A stretch of DNA of 64,000 bases from JAGTVB01 sp049282355 (GCA_049282355.1 JBAPTW010000108.1:76342-140341); one strand, 5' to 3'; positions 9,017-17,993 are shown, counted from the stretch's first letter. Notes: generated by a model from the sequence alone, not told the origin. Program-made: numbers and translations.

Positions 9017-9594
9017 GCTATGTTTTAACCCCTTCCCAGAACCGGCTCTTCGCCCTAGGGCTTCTGTTCTTGGCGCTGGGGCTCGTATACCTTATTCTGG
9101 TGCATCCACTCTGGAGGGCGCATCACACTAATCAGGCACAAATCGCCGATTACCGCGAGAGTATCGCGCGTCTTGAGCTCATTGCGGCAAAACAGCCGGC
9201 GTTCGAACAACAGGTTCAACAGTTGGGCCGGCAGCGCAAGCTGGTGCGTTATACCCTGGGTGCGCAGAGCCCCACCCTTGCCGCTGCGGCACTTCAGGAT
9301 CGTGTGAAATCTATCGTTGAGGAAAACGGAGGCCGCCTTACCAGCACACGAATTTTACCGGTCAGCGATGTAGGTCCTTTTTTTCAGGTGGCGGTAAACG
9401 TGCAGATGCGAGTCTCCACAAAAGCCTTGCAGGGCGTCCTTTATGGGCTGGAAAGCGGTGCACCCTATCTCCTGGTGGAGAATCTGACGATACTTTCCCG
9501 TGGCAGCCGGGTTTACCGGCGAGCACAATCCGCCTCGGCCGAATTGGATGTGCGATTTGACCTCTCTGGCCTTATGCCAAACAAGGAAGGTTAA
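9013..9594 (+). CDS. gspM: Type II secretion protein GspM
   Basis: The bitopic inner-membrane partner of GspL, 193 residues. A short cytoplasmic tail, one membrane segment (LFALGLLFLALGLVYLIL, about 11-28), a coiled coil (about 40-80) and a periplasmic ferredoxin-like domain are visible. Its start overlaps the gspL stop. gspN follows 6 bases after its stop. Confidence 0.9.
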   Translation: MSYVLTPSQNRLFALGLLFLALGLVYLILVHPLWRAHHTNQAQIADYRESIARLELIAAKQPAFEQQVQQLGRQRKLVRYTLGAQSPTLAAAALQDRVKSIVEENGGRLTSTRILPVSDVGPFFQVAVNVQMRVSTKALQGVLYGLESGAPYLLVENLTILSRGSRVYRRAQSASAELDVRFDLSGLMPNKEG

Positions 9595-9600
9595 ACAAAT

Positions 9601-10218
9601 ATGGGACAGCAGATCTCCATTCCGCTGATTGTCACCCTCATCGCTCTTCTCGCCCTGGCGGGCGTGCAATGGCCAGAAAAAAAAGCCCCTACGGCAAAGG
9701 CAGCGGCTGCAAACACAACCACGCTGCCCCCCGACCTGCCGACCCAATCGCAGCTGCTGCAGTTTTCCCTCCCGCCCATTGAGGAATTTTCCGAAACCCT
9801 CGCTCGCCCGCTGTTTTATGAAGCACGCCAACCCCCCGATCCGTCTGCAGCCAATGGCAGCAATCCGCAGGCTCAATTCGAGAGCATCTCCTCGGAGAAC
9901 CTTATCCTTTCTGCCATCGTGCTTTCGAGCGAGGAACAATTCGTTCTAGTGCAGGATCCGAGCAATCAACGCCTGACTCGCGTCGAGAAGGGACAGGAGG
10001 TGGGGGGATGGTCGTTGGATGATATTCGTAACGATAGCGTGCTACTGAGAAAAGACAACCAGACCAAGGTGGTCTCGTTATGGCAGTTCGAACCACCGCC
10101 AAAGCAAGCTGCTACACACCGCACCCGCAAAACTCCGAATCAGACGGCGCAGCAACGACGCCGTCAAGCATTGTCCCGAATTCAGCGTCGGGCTCTGCGT
10201 GACGAGGCCAATGAGTGA
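9601..10218 (+). CDS. gspN: Type II secretion protein N / GspC-like (XpsN type)
   Basis: Position and architecture match XpsN, the functional counterpart of GspC in Xps-type operons, which bridges the inner membrane to the secretin. The 205-residue protein has an N-terminal membrane anchor (LIVTLIALLALAGV) and a Pro/Ala-rich linker. It then has a homology-region-like beta domain around LSAIVLSSEEQFVLVQDPS and LTRVEKGQEVGGWSLDDI. The C-terminal tail is basic, rich in Gln and Arg. No PDZ domain is present, unlike classical GspC. Confidence 0.82.
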   Translation: MGQQISIPLIVTLIALLALAGVQWPEKKAPTAKAAAANTTTLPPDLPTQSQLLQFSLPPIEEFSETLARPLFYEARQPPDPSAANGSNPQAQFESISSENLILSAIVLSSEEQFVLVQDPSNQRLTRVEKGQEVGGWSLDDIRNDSVLLRKDNQTKVVSLWQFEPPPKQAATHRTRKTPNQTAQQRRRQALSRIQRRALRDEANE

Positions 10219-10652
10219 TTCAATGCAGTATACAAAGCATTCGCGACGATGCGGTTCGCAGCATTTCTCTCCGGGCAAATCTATTTAAACTAGGGAGTTT
10301 CCAGGGCAACGCCGGAGAGAGTATCGTGGAATCGAAACAAAAATGAGCTACCATGTAGTGGTCATCGCTATGGTGAAATCACCATGCGAAGCAAGGCACT
10401 CACAAGCCTCGGTCGATGACCGCTGATAACGGATAAAACATCAGAAGCCGTTCTAAAAATGCCACGGGCGCCGGCAGCAGAAGGCGCCATAGTCTTTAAA
10501 ATAGCTCTTGAGGGATCCTCTCACTAAGGAAGGTGTAGTCGATGTGTCCACTCATTGTGCCCACTCGTTTTGCACCAGCCATGTAGCGCCGATGTATTCC
10601 CCGCCACCTGCGGATTGAATTCTCAAATCAAATTTTCCAGCATGGGACGAGT
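10219..10652. other. Spacer between gspN and gspD with a short MITE
   Basis: This 434-bp break separates gspD from the rest of the operon. Apart from the short family A repeat at 10443-10511, no gene was seen. The repeat separates gspD from the upstream genes, so gspD may have its own promoter; none was convincing. Confidence 0.5.
10443..10511 (+). repeat. Short MITE copy (family A, about 69 bp)
   Basis: The ends AGAAGCCGTTCTAAAAATG and TAGTCTTTAAAATAGCTCTT are imperfect inverted repeats matching the family termini. Between them is only the inner hairpin GGGCGCCGGCAGCAGAAGGC. It looks like an internally deleted copy of the roughly 145-bp element at 20179. Confidence 0.65.
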
Positions 10653-13136
10653 TTGCGTCAAATGACACCCCGACCGGGCACCTGGTTGATCCTGCTGATA
10701 GTTTTGGTACCGATTCCGGGGTGCCAAACGCCCGGACCAACAGCTACTCCGGAGCAAACCCGCAATGAGCAACGCGCCTCATCTGCAGCATCAACTGCCA
10801 CCGCCACCGCGAGTCAACCCGCATCCTCTGCCAGCGTGGCACCGCAGTCCGCGCCAGACAATTTCAATCGAGAACGCCACCGCAACGCCGCTACGTCGAG
10901 CACTCTCCAAGATTCGGAAGCGCCCTCGACAAGCTCAACCTCACCGCTTTATCTTCCGGGCACCGATCGTTTCATAGCGTCTCCCACAACCGTCCCCTCC
11001 CTGGAGGCAAAACCGGGAAAGATTACCCTGAATTTTGAAAACACCAACCTGAGAGAGGTCGTGAAAGTCATCCTTGGGGATCTTCTCAAAGCCAACTTCG
11101 CCATCGATCCGAGAGTGCAAGGAAGCGTCACCCTGCAGACGGGCCGTCCCCTTCACCGAGATGCGTTGCTGCCCACGCTAGAAATGGTACTTCGCATGAA
11201 CGGTGCCGCGCTCCTTAACAACCGGGGCTTCTACAACATTGTGCCAAGCGAAGAAGGGCTTCAAGGGCTATTGATTCCGCAGCTCGGTGACGCAACGACG
11301 CCACTGCCGAAAGGATATGCTGTTCGAATCGTCCCGCTTGAGTATATAGCCGCAAAGGAAATGCAGGAAATCCTGGAACCGTTCGCCACCTCCGCAAACG
11401 TGGTACGGGTTGACACCGAGCGCAACCTCCTGGTACTTGCCGGTACCGGTCAGGAAATTGCGGGCCTCTTGGAAACGGTGCACGTCTTTGATGTGGACTG
11501 GCTAGCGGGTAAGTCGTTCGGACTGTTCACTCCAGAGTTTGCCGATGTCAAATCCCTCGCCGAGGAGCTGAGTAGTTTGTTTGGGGACGAGAAAGATGGA
11601 CCATTGGCAGGGCTCGTGCGTTTCGTGGCGATAGAACGCATAAACGCCCTGCTAGTCATCACCGCGCGCAAACAATACTTAAAGCAGATTGCACTCTGGG
11701 TAAAACGCCTTGACAGGGAGCCGGGCGGTACCGGTCAGCGCCTCTTCGTCTATCCGGTGCAAAACGGCAAGGCGATCGATCTCGCTAACGTCTTGAGCCA
11801 AGTATTTGGCACCGAGACCGCAGAGCCGGTCATCCCGCCGCCCGAGCTCGCCCCTGGCCTGCAACCGGCGGAGCTAACCAGCAGAGCCGCCTCCTCCGCA
11901 GGCGCCTTCGACCGAGATATCCCTGCCCTGAACCCACCGCCCAATGCGCCAGCAAATGTCAATCCTCTCTCTACCAGTCGCACGGAAGTGTCACAAACAC
12001 GCACCACAACGGGCGAACGAACAGGCATTGGCGGGGCGACTTCCATTCTTCCGAATCAGCAGCGCAACACGCTAACGGGCACTAGTCCAATGCCGGTCAG
12101 CCGCACGGGAGTACCGCAAGCGAATAAAGCTGTAGGCGATGGACTTGCTATCGCCGACGCGGAATCGATGCGCATCATCCCCGACGAAGTCAACAACGCA
12201 TTGGTCATCTTGGCCACCGAGCCCCAATACCGGCAGGTTAAATCCGCGCTTCGTAAGCTCGATGTCGTACCCCTACAAGTGCTGATTGAGGCGACGCTAG
12301 CGGATGTCACCTTGACCGATGATCTCACCTACGGGGTCGAATGGTTCTTCACCAATAGCGTCGGTGACGGCACAGCGGTTACTCGTTTGGGACGAACGCC
12401 TATTCCAATTGACCCGGATTTTACTGGCTTTACCTTCGGCATAGTCAGCGCCGCCGGTGCCGTAAAAGCGTTACTGCGGGCGCTGGCCACAGAGCGCAAA
12501 CTGGACATCCTCGCCTCGCCTTCGCTAATGGTGCTCAACAATCAAGCGGCGAACATCAACATCGGCGACGAGGTGCCCGTCGTCACTCAGCAGCAGCAGT
12601 CAACCCTCGGAACATCTAACATCATCAATTCTGTACAGCGCCAGCGAACGGGCGTGCTGTTAACCGTCACCCCGCGTGTCAACAAGGGTGGGCTGGTGAT
12701 CATGGAAATCGTGCAGAACGTCAGTAACGTCGCCCGCGGCGATGAGGCGTCCACCGCACTCGGACCAACGATTCAAAACCGTGAGATTACCAGCACCGTT
12801 GCCGTGCAAAGCGGTGAGACACTGGTGCTCGGTGGGCTCATTCGCGAAGTCAATGAATTCGCGGAGTCCGGTATCCCGATCTTACGCAAACTGCCGCTTG
12901 TCGGACCGCTGTTTCGCACCACCACCCGAAACGATAATCGAACCGAGCTGATTGTGCTGATTACACCACGAGCGGTGCAGAATAGCCAGGAGTCGAGAAT
13001 GATTACGGAGGAGCTTCGCTCCAAAATGCAGGGAATTCGGCCCTGGCCCTTGGATCAGCGCCCAGCCGAACCGCCCCCAGAGGACGGGAACGCTCCCCCG
13101 GAACCGCTGACGGCACCTGCTGGAGCCCCCCGATGA
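10653..13136 (+). CDS. gspD: Type II secretion outer-membrane secretin GspD
   Basis: The outer-membrane channel of the T2SS, 827 residues. It is a predicted lipoprotein: the signal peptide LILLIVLVPIPGC gives a lipidated Cys at about 24. Secretin N domains occupy about 110-370, with N0 beginning KITLNFENTNLREVV. A low-complexity Pro/Thr/Ser insert at about 390-480 sits inside the N3 region. The secretin domain (about 530-770) ends with the VPxL-type signature region ILRKLPLVGPLFR. The start is TTG 10653, with ATG 10662 as an alternative. The T2SS ends here. Confidence 0.94.
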   Translation: MRQMTPRPGTWLILLIVLVPIPGCQTPGPTATPEQTRNEQRASSAASTATATASQPASSASVAPQSAPDNFNRERHRNAATSSTLQDSEAPSTSSTSPLYLPGTDRFIASPTTVPSLEAKPGKITLNFENTNLREVVKVILGDLLKANFAIDPRVQGSVTLQTGRPLHRDALLPTLEMVLRMNGAALLNNRGFYNIVPSEEGLQGLLIPQLGDATTPLPKGYAVRIVPLEYIAAKEMQEILEPFATSANVVRVDTERNLLVLAGTGQEIAGLLETVHVFDVDWLAGKSFGLFTPEFADVKSLAEELSSLFGDEKDGPLAGLVRFVAIERINALLVITARKQYLKQIALWVKRLDREPGGTGQRLFVYPVQNGKAIDLANVLSQVFGTETAEPVIPPPELAPGLQPAELTSRAASSAGAFDRDIPALNPPPNAPANVNPLSTSRTEVSQTRTTTGERTGIGGATSILPNQQRNTLTGTSPMPVSRTGVPQANKAVGDGLAIADAESMRIIPDEVNNALVILATEPQYRQVKSALRKLDVVPLQVLIEATLADVTLTDDLTYGVEWFFTNSVGDGTAVTRLGRTPIPIDPDFTGFTFGIVSAAGAVKALLRALATERKLDILASPSLMVLNNQAANINIGDEVPVVTQQQQSTLGTSNIINSVQRQRTGVLLTVTPRVNKGGLVIMEIVQNVSNVARGDEASTALGPTIQNREITSTVAVQSGETLVLGGLIREVNEFAESGIPILRKLPLVGPLFRTTTRNDNRTELIVLITPRAVQNSQESRMITEELRSKMQGIRPWPLDQRPAEPPPEDGNAPPEPLTAPAGAPR

Positions 13137-13266
13137 GCAGGCGACGCTACATCTCAGCAAGACAGCCAACCGCACGAAGTTAAGACTTCGGCGGCAGCAC
13201 TGTTAGGCTATGCAAGGTCGCAGTCCAGACGCCGGGACACCAAACCATAAAGCTGGTTTAAGCAAC

Positions 13267-13308
13267 GCCGTCATGACAAACGCAGTCGTTCTTAAAAACA
13301 ACTTCTAA
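13267..13308 (+). repeat. MITE family A right-end fragment
   Basis: ACAAACGCAGTCGTTCTTAA followed by AACAACTTCTAAC matches the right end of the family. No matching left end was found. It lies between the convergent gspD and LOG genes. Confidence 0.6.
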
Positions 13309-13337
13309 CAAGCACTACGCATCGGTGAGCAAGGCTT

Positions 13338-14273
13338 TCATGCAATGGCCCGCTCGTTGGCCTCTCCTTGGCTCAATAGCTCATCGATTGTGCTAACCAC
13401 GTCGTAGAGCATGGCGTAGGAGCGGAACTCGAATTGAGAAGCCGTAAGGCAGCGGCTCTCGGCACTCCATGAGAGATCATTCAACGAAGGGGCAAAACGC
13501 TCTTCCAGCGCTTGTATTACGTGAGGCTCGAGTGCGTTGCGCAGATAAAACTCGATGGTGCGCTTACCTTTATCGTAGTGAATGCGTTCCACATGGCGAT
13601 AGAATCGCTCCACGATATCCAATCCGATGTCAACCGTCTCAGCAAACTGAAGGATATTTCGATCTGCCGCGGATATGGCCCCTCGACTGACCATATGATC
13701 CAGATCCGCGCGCACCGTTTGCCAGCTTTGCTTGTCGCCAACTGCCACCAGCGGGTGAATCGGCATCTTTCCTGTTTGTATCAAACAAAAGACTTCCCAC
13801 AGCTCATCCCGCGTGCCGCCGCCGCCCTCAAGAAAAAAGAAAGCCTTGGAATACGCCACGAGAAAAAACTTTCTTACAAAGAAATAATGAAAAGCAGTCT
13901 GTGTACCGAGAAAAGCATTCTTGCCCGATTCGAAAGGCAGTGTCACTGCGCAACCCACCGAGTAATCCTCGACCGGAAGCTTGCGTCGTTGCGCTTCCTG
14001 GTAGGCGCCTCGGTTGGCGGCAAGCATCACTCCTGAGCTACCCCCTGTAATGACGCCATACCCCCGCGCGACACACCCTCTAGCCAGAGCCTCGGCAAGC
14101 TGTGAGCCGTCAGATTGCTCCGGCAACCTCGCCGAGCCAAAGACGGTCACCATGAATCGTTGCTCCAGCCGGTGAAAGGATTCTAACGCGCACAGATACT
14201 CAGCCATAATGCGAACGCCCCTTGCAGCGCCGGATGTGCCTTCCTCAATGTAAGTCTTCATGTGTTGGCGCAT
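13338..14273 (-). CDS. LOG-family (lysine-decarboxylase-like fold) nucleotide phosphoribohydrolase
   Basis: A Rossmann-fold LOG/TIGR00730-type protein. It probably cleaves nucleoside 5'-monophosphates to base and ribose 5-phosphate. The family motif is seen as FLEGGGGTRDELWE, together with VFGSAR and GYGVITGGSSGVM. At about 311 residues it is longer than minimal LOG proteins, with N- and C-terminal helical extensions. The start is ATG 14273, with GAGGA 8 bases upstream; a TTG at 14291 is less likely. The small gene ahead of it, and the PHO-like box upstream of that, suggest phosphate-responsive co-expression. This is an inference. Confidence 0.82.
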   Translation of the reverse strand: MRQHMKTYIEEGTSGAARGVRIMAEYLCALESFHRLEQRFMVTVFGSARLPEQSDGSQLAEALARGCVARGYGVITGGSSGVMLAANRGAYQEAQRRKLPVEDYSVGCAVTLPFESGKNAFLGTQTAFHYFFVRKFFLVAYSKAFFFLEGGGGTRDELWEVFCLIQTGKMPIHPLVAVGDKQSWQTVRADLDHMVSRGAISAADRNILQFAETVDIGLDIVERFYRHVERIHYDKGKRTIEFYLRNALEPHVIQALEERFAPSLNDLSWSAESRCLTASQFEFRSYAMLYDVVSTIDELLSQGEANERAIA

Positions 14274-14391
14274 AGCACTTGTCCTCAACAATGAGCCATG
14301 GTTACGGGCTGCCGACTCAAACGGTGGGTCTCCAGCACCGGCAAGATACTGAATTCGAGCGCGAACGGCTCAGCCTATCGAGCTTTCATTA

Positions 14392-14586
14392 CTAGCAATT
14401 GATTGTTTTGTGACACTTGGTCAAGGAGATCAACAAACGGCGTTTTTCCTGAACATCCTTTTCTAAGAAAGACTTCATTCGCATCGCCTCGGGTGCATCG
14501 CGGCCTGCTAACTCCTGCAAAAGGCTTTCGCTGTAAGCGATTACCTCAGCAAGCCGCTTACTCAGGACATACCGTGACTCACTCAA
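14392..14586 (-). CDS. Small hypothetical protein upstream of the LOG gene
   Basis: A 64-residue charged helical protein (SESRYVLSKRLAEVIAYSES...) that I do not recognise. TTG 14586 is chosen because AGGAGA lies 6-7 bases upstream. A GTG at 14631 would add 15 residues. It lies 118 bases before the LOG gene and downstream of the PHO-like repeats at 14665-14693, so the pair may form a short Pho-controlled unit. Confidence 0.5.
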   Translation of the reverse strand: MSESRYVLSKRLAEVIAYSESLLQELAGRDAPEAMRMKSFLEKDVQEKRRLLISLTKCHKTINC

Positions 14587-14664
14587 ACCGTTTCTCCTCT
14601 CGGATAAGGATATAAAGTTTTCAAGGTCCACGGCCTACATTCTTACATTTCGCCGTTTCACAAA

Positions 14665-14693
14665 TGTGAAAATGCCGTGAAGTTACGATGAAC
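14665..14693 (-). promoter_or_regulatory. PHO-box-like triple repeat
   Basis: Reading the minus strand, GTTCATC, CTTCACG and TTTCACA recur at an exact 11-bp period (complements at 14687-14693, 14676-14682 and 14665-14671). This matches the layout of PhoB sites (7-bp half sites spaced by 4). It sits between the GT4 gene and the small gene/LOG pair and points at the latter. Confidence 0.55.
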
Positions 14694-14709
14694 CTCGTTT
14701 CCTTGCTTC

Positions 14710-15705
14710 TTAGCTGGCACAGAGGTGATTCAAAAACTGCTCTGTACAGGCGCGCCAGGAGTAACGGGTCGCGAACTCTCGGCAGTCCGTCGATCGCACC
14801 TTGAGGCATTCCAGAGTTGCAATTTGCAGATCCTTGTCGGTATACCCGTTGTAGCCGTTTCGAATGAGGTCTTTTGGACCCTGAACTGGATAAGCGGCGA
14901 CGGGCACCCCGCAGGCCATGGCTTCCAAAATGGTCAGCCCAAAGGTATCGGTTTTGCTTGGAAAAACCATGACATCAGCCGCAGCCACATGGCGAGCCAG
15001 ATCCTCCCCCACCTTGTATCCCGTAAACCGGGCAGCTCGGTAGCGTCCTTTCAAGCTCTCAAGGTCCGGTCCCCCTCCAACAACATACTTGCAACCCGGC
15101 AGGTCCAATCGCAGAAATTCCTCGACGCGCTTCTCCCTAGCAACCCGACCCATATACATGAAAAGTGGCCGCTCCCCCTCCAAAAAGTGTCTGTCGCGCG
15201 GCTGAAACACCTTCAGATCAACGCCGCGTGACCAAACGACAAGGTGGCGCAAGCCTCGCTTCTGCAGCTCTTCACACAGGGATGGCACCGATACCATGGT
15301 TCGCCGAGCAGGGCCATGAAACCATCTCAGATAGCGGTATCCCCAATCCAGAGGCACGGGAACCCGCAGCCGAACATATTCTGGAAAACGGGTATGCAGC
15401 GAGGTGGTAAAGGTATGGCCCACACGCAGGCAGTATGCCCGTGTTGCCACCCCTATCGGCCCTTCGGTAGCGATATGGACCGCATCGGGTGAAAATTCCT
15501 TCAGCATTTTCCTGACAAGGCGGCGAGGTTTGAGAGCTAAACGGATTTCAGGGTAGGTAGGACAGGCTATGGTAAGAAACTCAGTCGGCGTAATCATGAG
15601 CACCTCGTGACCAAGTCTTTCCACTTCAGCCGCGGTTCGAGATAAAGTCGTTACTACACCATTGATCTGGGGATGCCATGCGTCCGTTGCAATTGCAATA
15701 CGCAC
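14710..15705 (-). CDS. Glycosyltransferase family 4 (GT-B fold), glycolipid type
   Basis: A GT4 glycosyltransferase of 331 residues, with the N-terminal acceptor domain beginning RIAIATDAWHPQINGVV. The C-terminal donor domain contains FMYMGRVAREKRVEEFL and the EX7E-type motif KTDTFGLTILEAMACGVPVA. Close relatives (Agt type) glycosylate diacylglycerol to make phosphorus-free lipids, often with PlcP. A plcP-like gene is present at 34.1 kb, which makes that role attractive but unproved. The start is GTG 15705. No PHO box was found directly upstream; a MITE fragment lies there. Confidence 0.82.
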   Translation of the reverse strand: MRIAIATDAWHPQINGVVTTLSRTAAEVERLGHEVLMITPTEFLTIACPTYPEIRLALKPRRLVRKMLKEFSPDAVHIATEGPIGVATRAYCLRVGHTFTTSLHTRFPEYVRLRVPVPLDWGYRYLRWFHGPARRTMVSVPSLCEELQKRGLRHLVVWSRGVDLKVFQPRDRHFLEGERPLFMYMGRVAREKRVEEFLRLDLPGCKYVVGGGPDLESLKGRYRAARFTGYKVGEDLARHVAAADVMVFPSKTDTFGLTILEAMACGVPVAAYPVQGPKDLIRNGYNGYTDKDLQIATLECLKVRSTDCREFATRYSWRACTEQFLNHLCAS

Positions 15706-15715
15706 TAGGATTTTA

Positions 15716-15761
15716 CAAAGCGCTTTCTAAAATGTGGCAAGCGCCGGTAGAACAAGGCGCA
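15716..15761 (-). repeat. MITE family A end fragment
   Basis: GCTTTCTAAAATGTGGCAAG followed by CGCCGG and AACAAGGCGC matches the left portion of the family element as at 19314. It lies immediately upstream of the GT4 start and could have displaced its promoter. Confidence 0.5.
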
Positions 15762-16114
15762 ATCGGGGGCGGGAGACTAAATCCTTTCACTCGCAGTGTC
15801 CATTTCGGTGATTGACTGAAACCTTGAATTAAAGAATGGGTAAGAAGACCAATAAACATGGCTGTTAAAGCAAACTTGCTACGTTACGCCTTGCTCATTA
15901 AATTTTTATGATTTATTTGTGAAGAAAATGTAAAATATTTATTGTGTTTTTTCCTTGCTATCGACGGTAGAAAGCATCTTCCCGCCACTTAGAAGCAGTT
16001 GGAACCATTAGGTTTTCAAAAAGCTTTTTATCGGACTCCACTATCCTTCCGATGTGCTCGTAGGGTTGCTTCTTGGTACCGTCCTTGGACTTGTCTGCGT
16101 GATCACGTCATGAA
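15762..16114. other. AT-rich intergenic region without a gene
   Basis: About 350 bases with an AT-rich core near 15895-15950. An open frame on the plus strand near 16000 has no recognisable product. Possible promoter DNA for the minus-strand GT4 gene; nothing else can be supported. Confidence 0.4.
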
Positions 16115-16143
16115 GCAAAAAAAGGGGCGCCTAGGCGCCCCTC
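16115..16143 (-). terminator. Rho-independent terminator of the hsp20 pair
   Basis: A perfect GC palindrome GGGGCGCCTAGGCGCCCC (16124-16141) is followed on the minus strand by seven T residues. It lies 40 bases after the stop of the second hsp20 gene. Confidence 0.9.
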
Positions 16144-16180
16144 TCGTAAACCGCGAGTTTATCCACGTATTTGCTGATTG

Positions 16181-16579
16181 TTAAACTACGCTGATGCGCC
16201 GCGGCATCGTCTCCTGGCTCTTTGGCAACTCCACCGTCAATACGCCATTATCGAGCTTTGCGCTGATGCTCTGACTGTCGATCTCGCTAGAAAGTCGGAA
16301 ATCACGGCGATAGTGTCCGATGTTATATTCCGTGTAGAGGGGCTTTAACTTCTCATACTTCGTGAAGTCAATGAGCCCTTCGATCGACAGGATGTTCTTT
16401 TGCAGCTTTATATTCACCTTGTCTTTCTCAACGCCCGGCATTTCCATGGAGACCCAGAGCGCTGCATCGGTCTCATAGATATCCGTATAGGGGACATAGA
16501 ACCGTGCTGGAACCGTCTGCTCCTCTTTCGTCGTTAACTCTTTCTTCTCCTGGACTTGCAATGATTTGTCAGTAGCCAT
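16181..16579 (-). CDS. Small heat-shock protein (Hsp20/alpha-crystallin)
   Basis: A 132-residue ATP-independent holdase. The alpha-crystallin domain runs from about 30 to 120, with VSMEMPGVEKDKVNIKLQKN and the C-terminal strand KLDNGVLTVELPKS. The conserved A-x-x-x-N-G-V-L-T signature is clear. It is the second gene of a pair, 40 bases downstream of the first, and probably co-transcribed from the sigma-32-like promoter near 17100. Confidence 0.93.
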   Translation of the reverse strand: MATDKSLQVQEKKELTTKEEQTVPARFYVPYTDIYETDAALWVSMEMPGVEKDKVNIKLQKNILSIEGLIDFTKYEKLKPLYTEYNIGHYRRDFRLSSEIDSQSISAKLDNGVLTVELPKSQETMPRRISVV

Positions 16580-16620
16580 GACAACCTCCTAAAACTGAAT
16601 TAATGCACTGCCCCTTTCTA

Positions 16621-17046
16621 CTACTGGACCTCAATGGCCTTTGGTCGTTCGCTTGCCGCTCGGGGCAGGAATAACGCTAGAATACCGTCCTGATATTCGG
16701 CTTTGACGTTCTCGGTTTCGATCGCCGCTGGGAAGGTGATGACGCGGTCGAATTCACCCGAGAGTCGCTCCCGACGGTGTACGCTTTTACCATCACCGTT
16801 GCCCACCTGCTTTTTACCCGCAAGGCGTAGCTGATTTCGTTTTATCTCAATATTGAGATCTTGCTTGTTTACACCTGGAAGCTCAGCCGTCAAGACAAAG
16901 TCGTCTCCCTGCTGAAACACATTGACTAGGGGATAGGCGCCTTGGCTTGCCGTTGTACCGCCAAACCAATCGCTACTCCTTGACGACTCCAGAGCACGCT
17001 GCAGAGCTAACAAGTTATCCAGTGTGTCGGACCAATTAGTGAACAT
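16621..17046 (-). CDS. Small heat-shock protein (Hsp20/alpha-crystallin)
   Basis: A 141-residue Hsp20 family chaperone, paralogous to the downstream gene. The alpha-crystallin domain (about 40-135) includes LTAELPGVNKQDLNIEIKRN and EYQDGILALFLPRA. The ATG start is preceded by GAGGAGG. It heads the heat-shock operon and acts in the cytosol on unfolding proteins. Confidence 0.93.
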   Translation of the reverse strand: MFTNWSDTLDNLLALQRALESSRSSDWFGGTTASQGAYPLVNVFQQGDDFVLTAELPGVNKQDLNIEIKRNQLRLAGKKQVGNGDGKSVHRRERLSGEFDRVITFPAAIETENVKAEYQDGILALFLPRAASERPKAIEVQ

Positions 17047-17090
17047 CGAAAATCCTCCTCATTCACTTTGAACAACTATATCGATTCGTT

Positions 17091-17119
17091 AATTGGGGGC
17101 GTTCGATGATCTTTTCAAG
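17091..17119 (-). promoter_or_regulatory. Sigma-32-like heat-shock promoter
   Basis: On the minus strand, CTTGAAA (17113-17119) is followed after 13 bases by CCCCCAATT (17091-17099). This agrees well with the E. coli RpoH consensus CTTGAAA..CCCCATNT. It lies about 45 bases upstream of the first hsp20 start. Confidence 0.75.
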
Positions 17120-17199
17120 TATGCCAACAAGCGACAGCGCAACGGTGGCGAGTCAAGCTGAACGGGAGTTACTTTGAACAGCGGCAAGCTGGCACCGCG

Positions 17200-17317
17200 A
17201 AGCGAGCCCCAAGGATGGAGCGGGCTAAACCGAAGTGTGCAAGGGAGTATATGAGGATTCTGAGCCGCCGCGCAACGCAGCTCAGGCAAGCGCAGTAGTT
17301 TTTAAAACAGCTTCTAA
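17200..17317 (+). repeat. MITE family A, right-hand portion
   Basis: The block from CCCCAAGGATGGAGCGGG through GAGCCGCCGCGCAACGC to GTTTTTAAAACAGCTTCTA is the right two thirds of family A. It ends in GCTTC/TA at 17317. The TA plus the first G of the terminal repeat form the stop codon of the opposing PhnZ-like gene. The left end is not clear, because the matching zone coincides with the heat-shock promoter. Confidence 0.75.
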
Positions 17318-17934
17318 CAGGGGTGGCAGTGATCTGCGCTGATAAGAGTACCCCTGCAGCGGGCAGTTTCTAGGGCAAGCCGACGCGAGAGTAGTGCCGT
17401 TTCCACGCGTTCACGATAATGCTCAAAGCCCGGCACATCAGTTCGGCTCGCGTCGCTGGCGCGGTCGTCGATACGGCGTAACCAAACTGCAGCCTGGTGA
17501 TAGGGATTCTCCTGAAAATCATGAATCTCGCTTCGCGTCAGTGGCCCTCCTTGGATCGCAAGGCGCTGTAACGACGCTTCCGGAAGCTGCTTTACGTAGC
17601 CTGGCTCCAACGCACACAGATATCGTTTCGCCTCGACATGCAGCCTGATGGGTTCGGTAATAGCGGGACCAAATACCGGCTCAAGCCACTCCGCTCCGAT
17701 CTGCTCGTGAGGCAATGTGAACTTCCGGTGAGTATCACTGCCATCGCCCTCTTGGGCTAGCAAATGTCCGATATCATGCAACAGCGCGGCTAACACCAAA
17801 GGCGCGGCGGCGCCTTCTGTCTCTGCTAGTGCAGCCGCCTGAAGCGCATGTTCGCGTTGGGAAACGCCATCGCCAAGGTATACTTCGCGCCCCCGTCTTT
17901 CGAACAAGTCGAAGATGTTCGCAGCGACAATCAT
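17314..17934 (-). CDS. PhnZ-like HD-domain mixed-valent diiron oxygenase
   Basis: An HD-domain protein resembling PhnZ, which oxidatively cleaves 1-hydroxyphosphonates to phosphate. The family landmarks are YLGDGVSQREHALQAA, ALLHDIGHLL, LHVEAKRYLCALEPGY and QGGPL. Most of these are shared with PhnZ as I recall it. One difference is Asp in place of the Glu of the Y-x-G-E motif that gates the active site. ATG 17934 is preferred over TTG 17949. The TAG stop is created by the adjacent MITE end. The gene lies directly downstream of phoB, fitting phosphorus scavenging. The substrate could equally be another organophosphonate or a TMA-like compound. Confidence 0.8.
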   Translation of the reverse strand: MIVAANIFDLFERRGREVYLGDGVSQREHALQAAALAETEGAAAPLVLAALLHDIGHLLAQEGDGSDTHRKFTLPHEQIGAEWLEPVFGPAITEPIRLHVEAKRYLCALEPGYVKQLPEASLQRLAIQGGPLTRSEIHDFQENPYHQAAVWLRRIDDRASDASRTDVPGFEHYRERVETALLSRRLALETARCRGTLISADHCHPC

Positions 17935-17993
17935 GTCTCTAAAACCCAATCTCGATTACTTTATCATCAAGCGCAGCCCTGGCAAGTAGGCTC

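Noticed and set aside
17091..17140. Left end of the MITE at 17200
   Set aside because: The loose match is better explained by the sigma-32-like promoter at 17091-17119.
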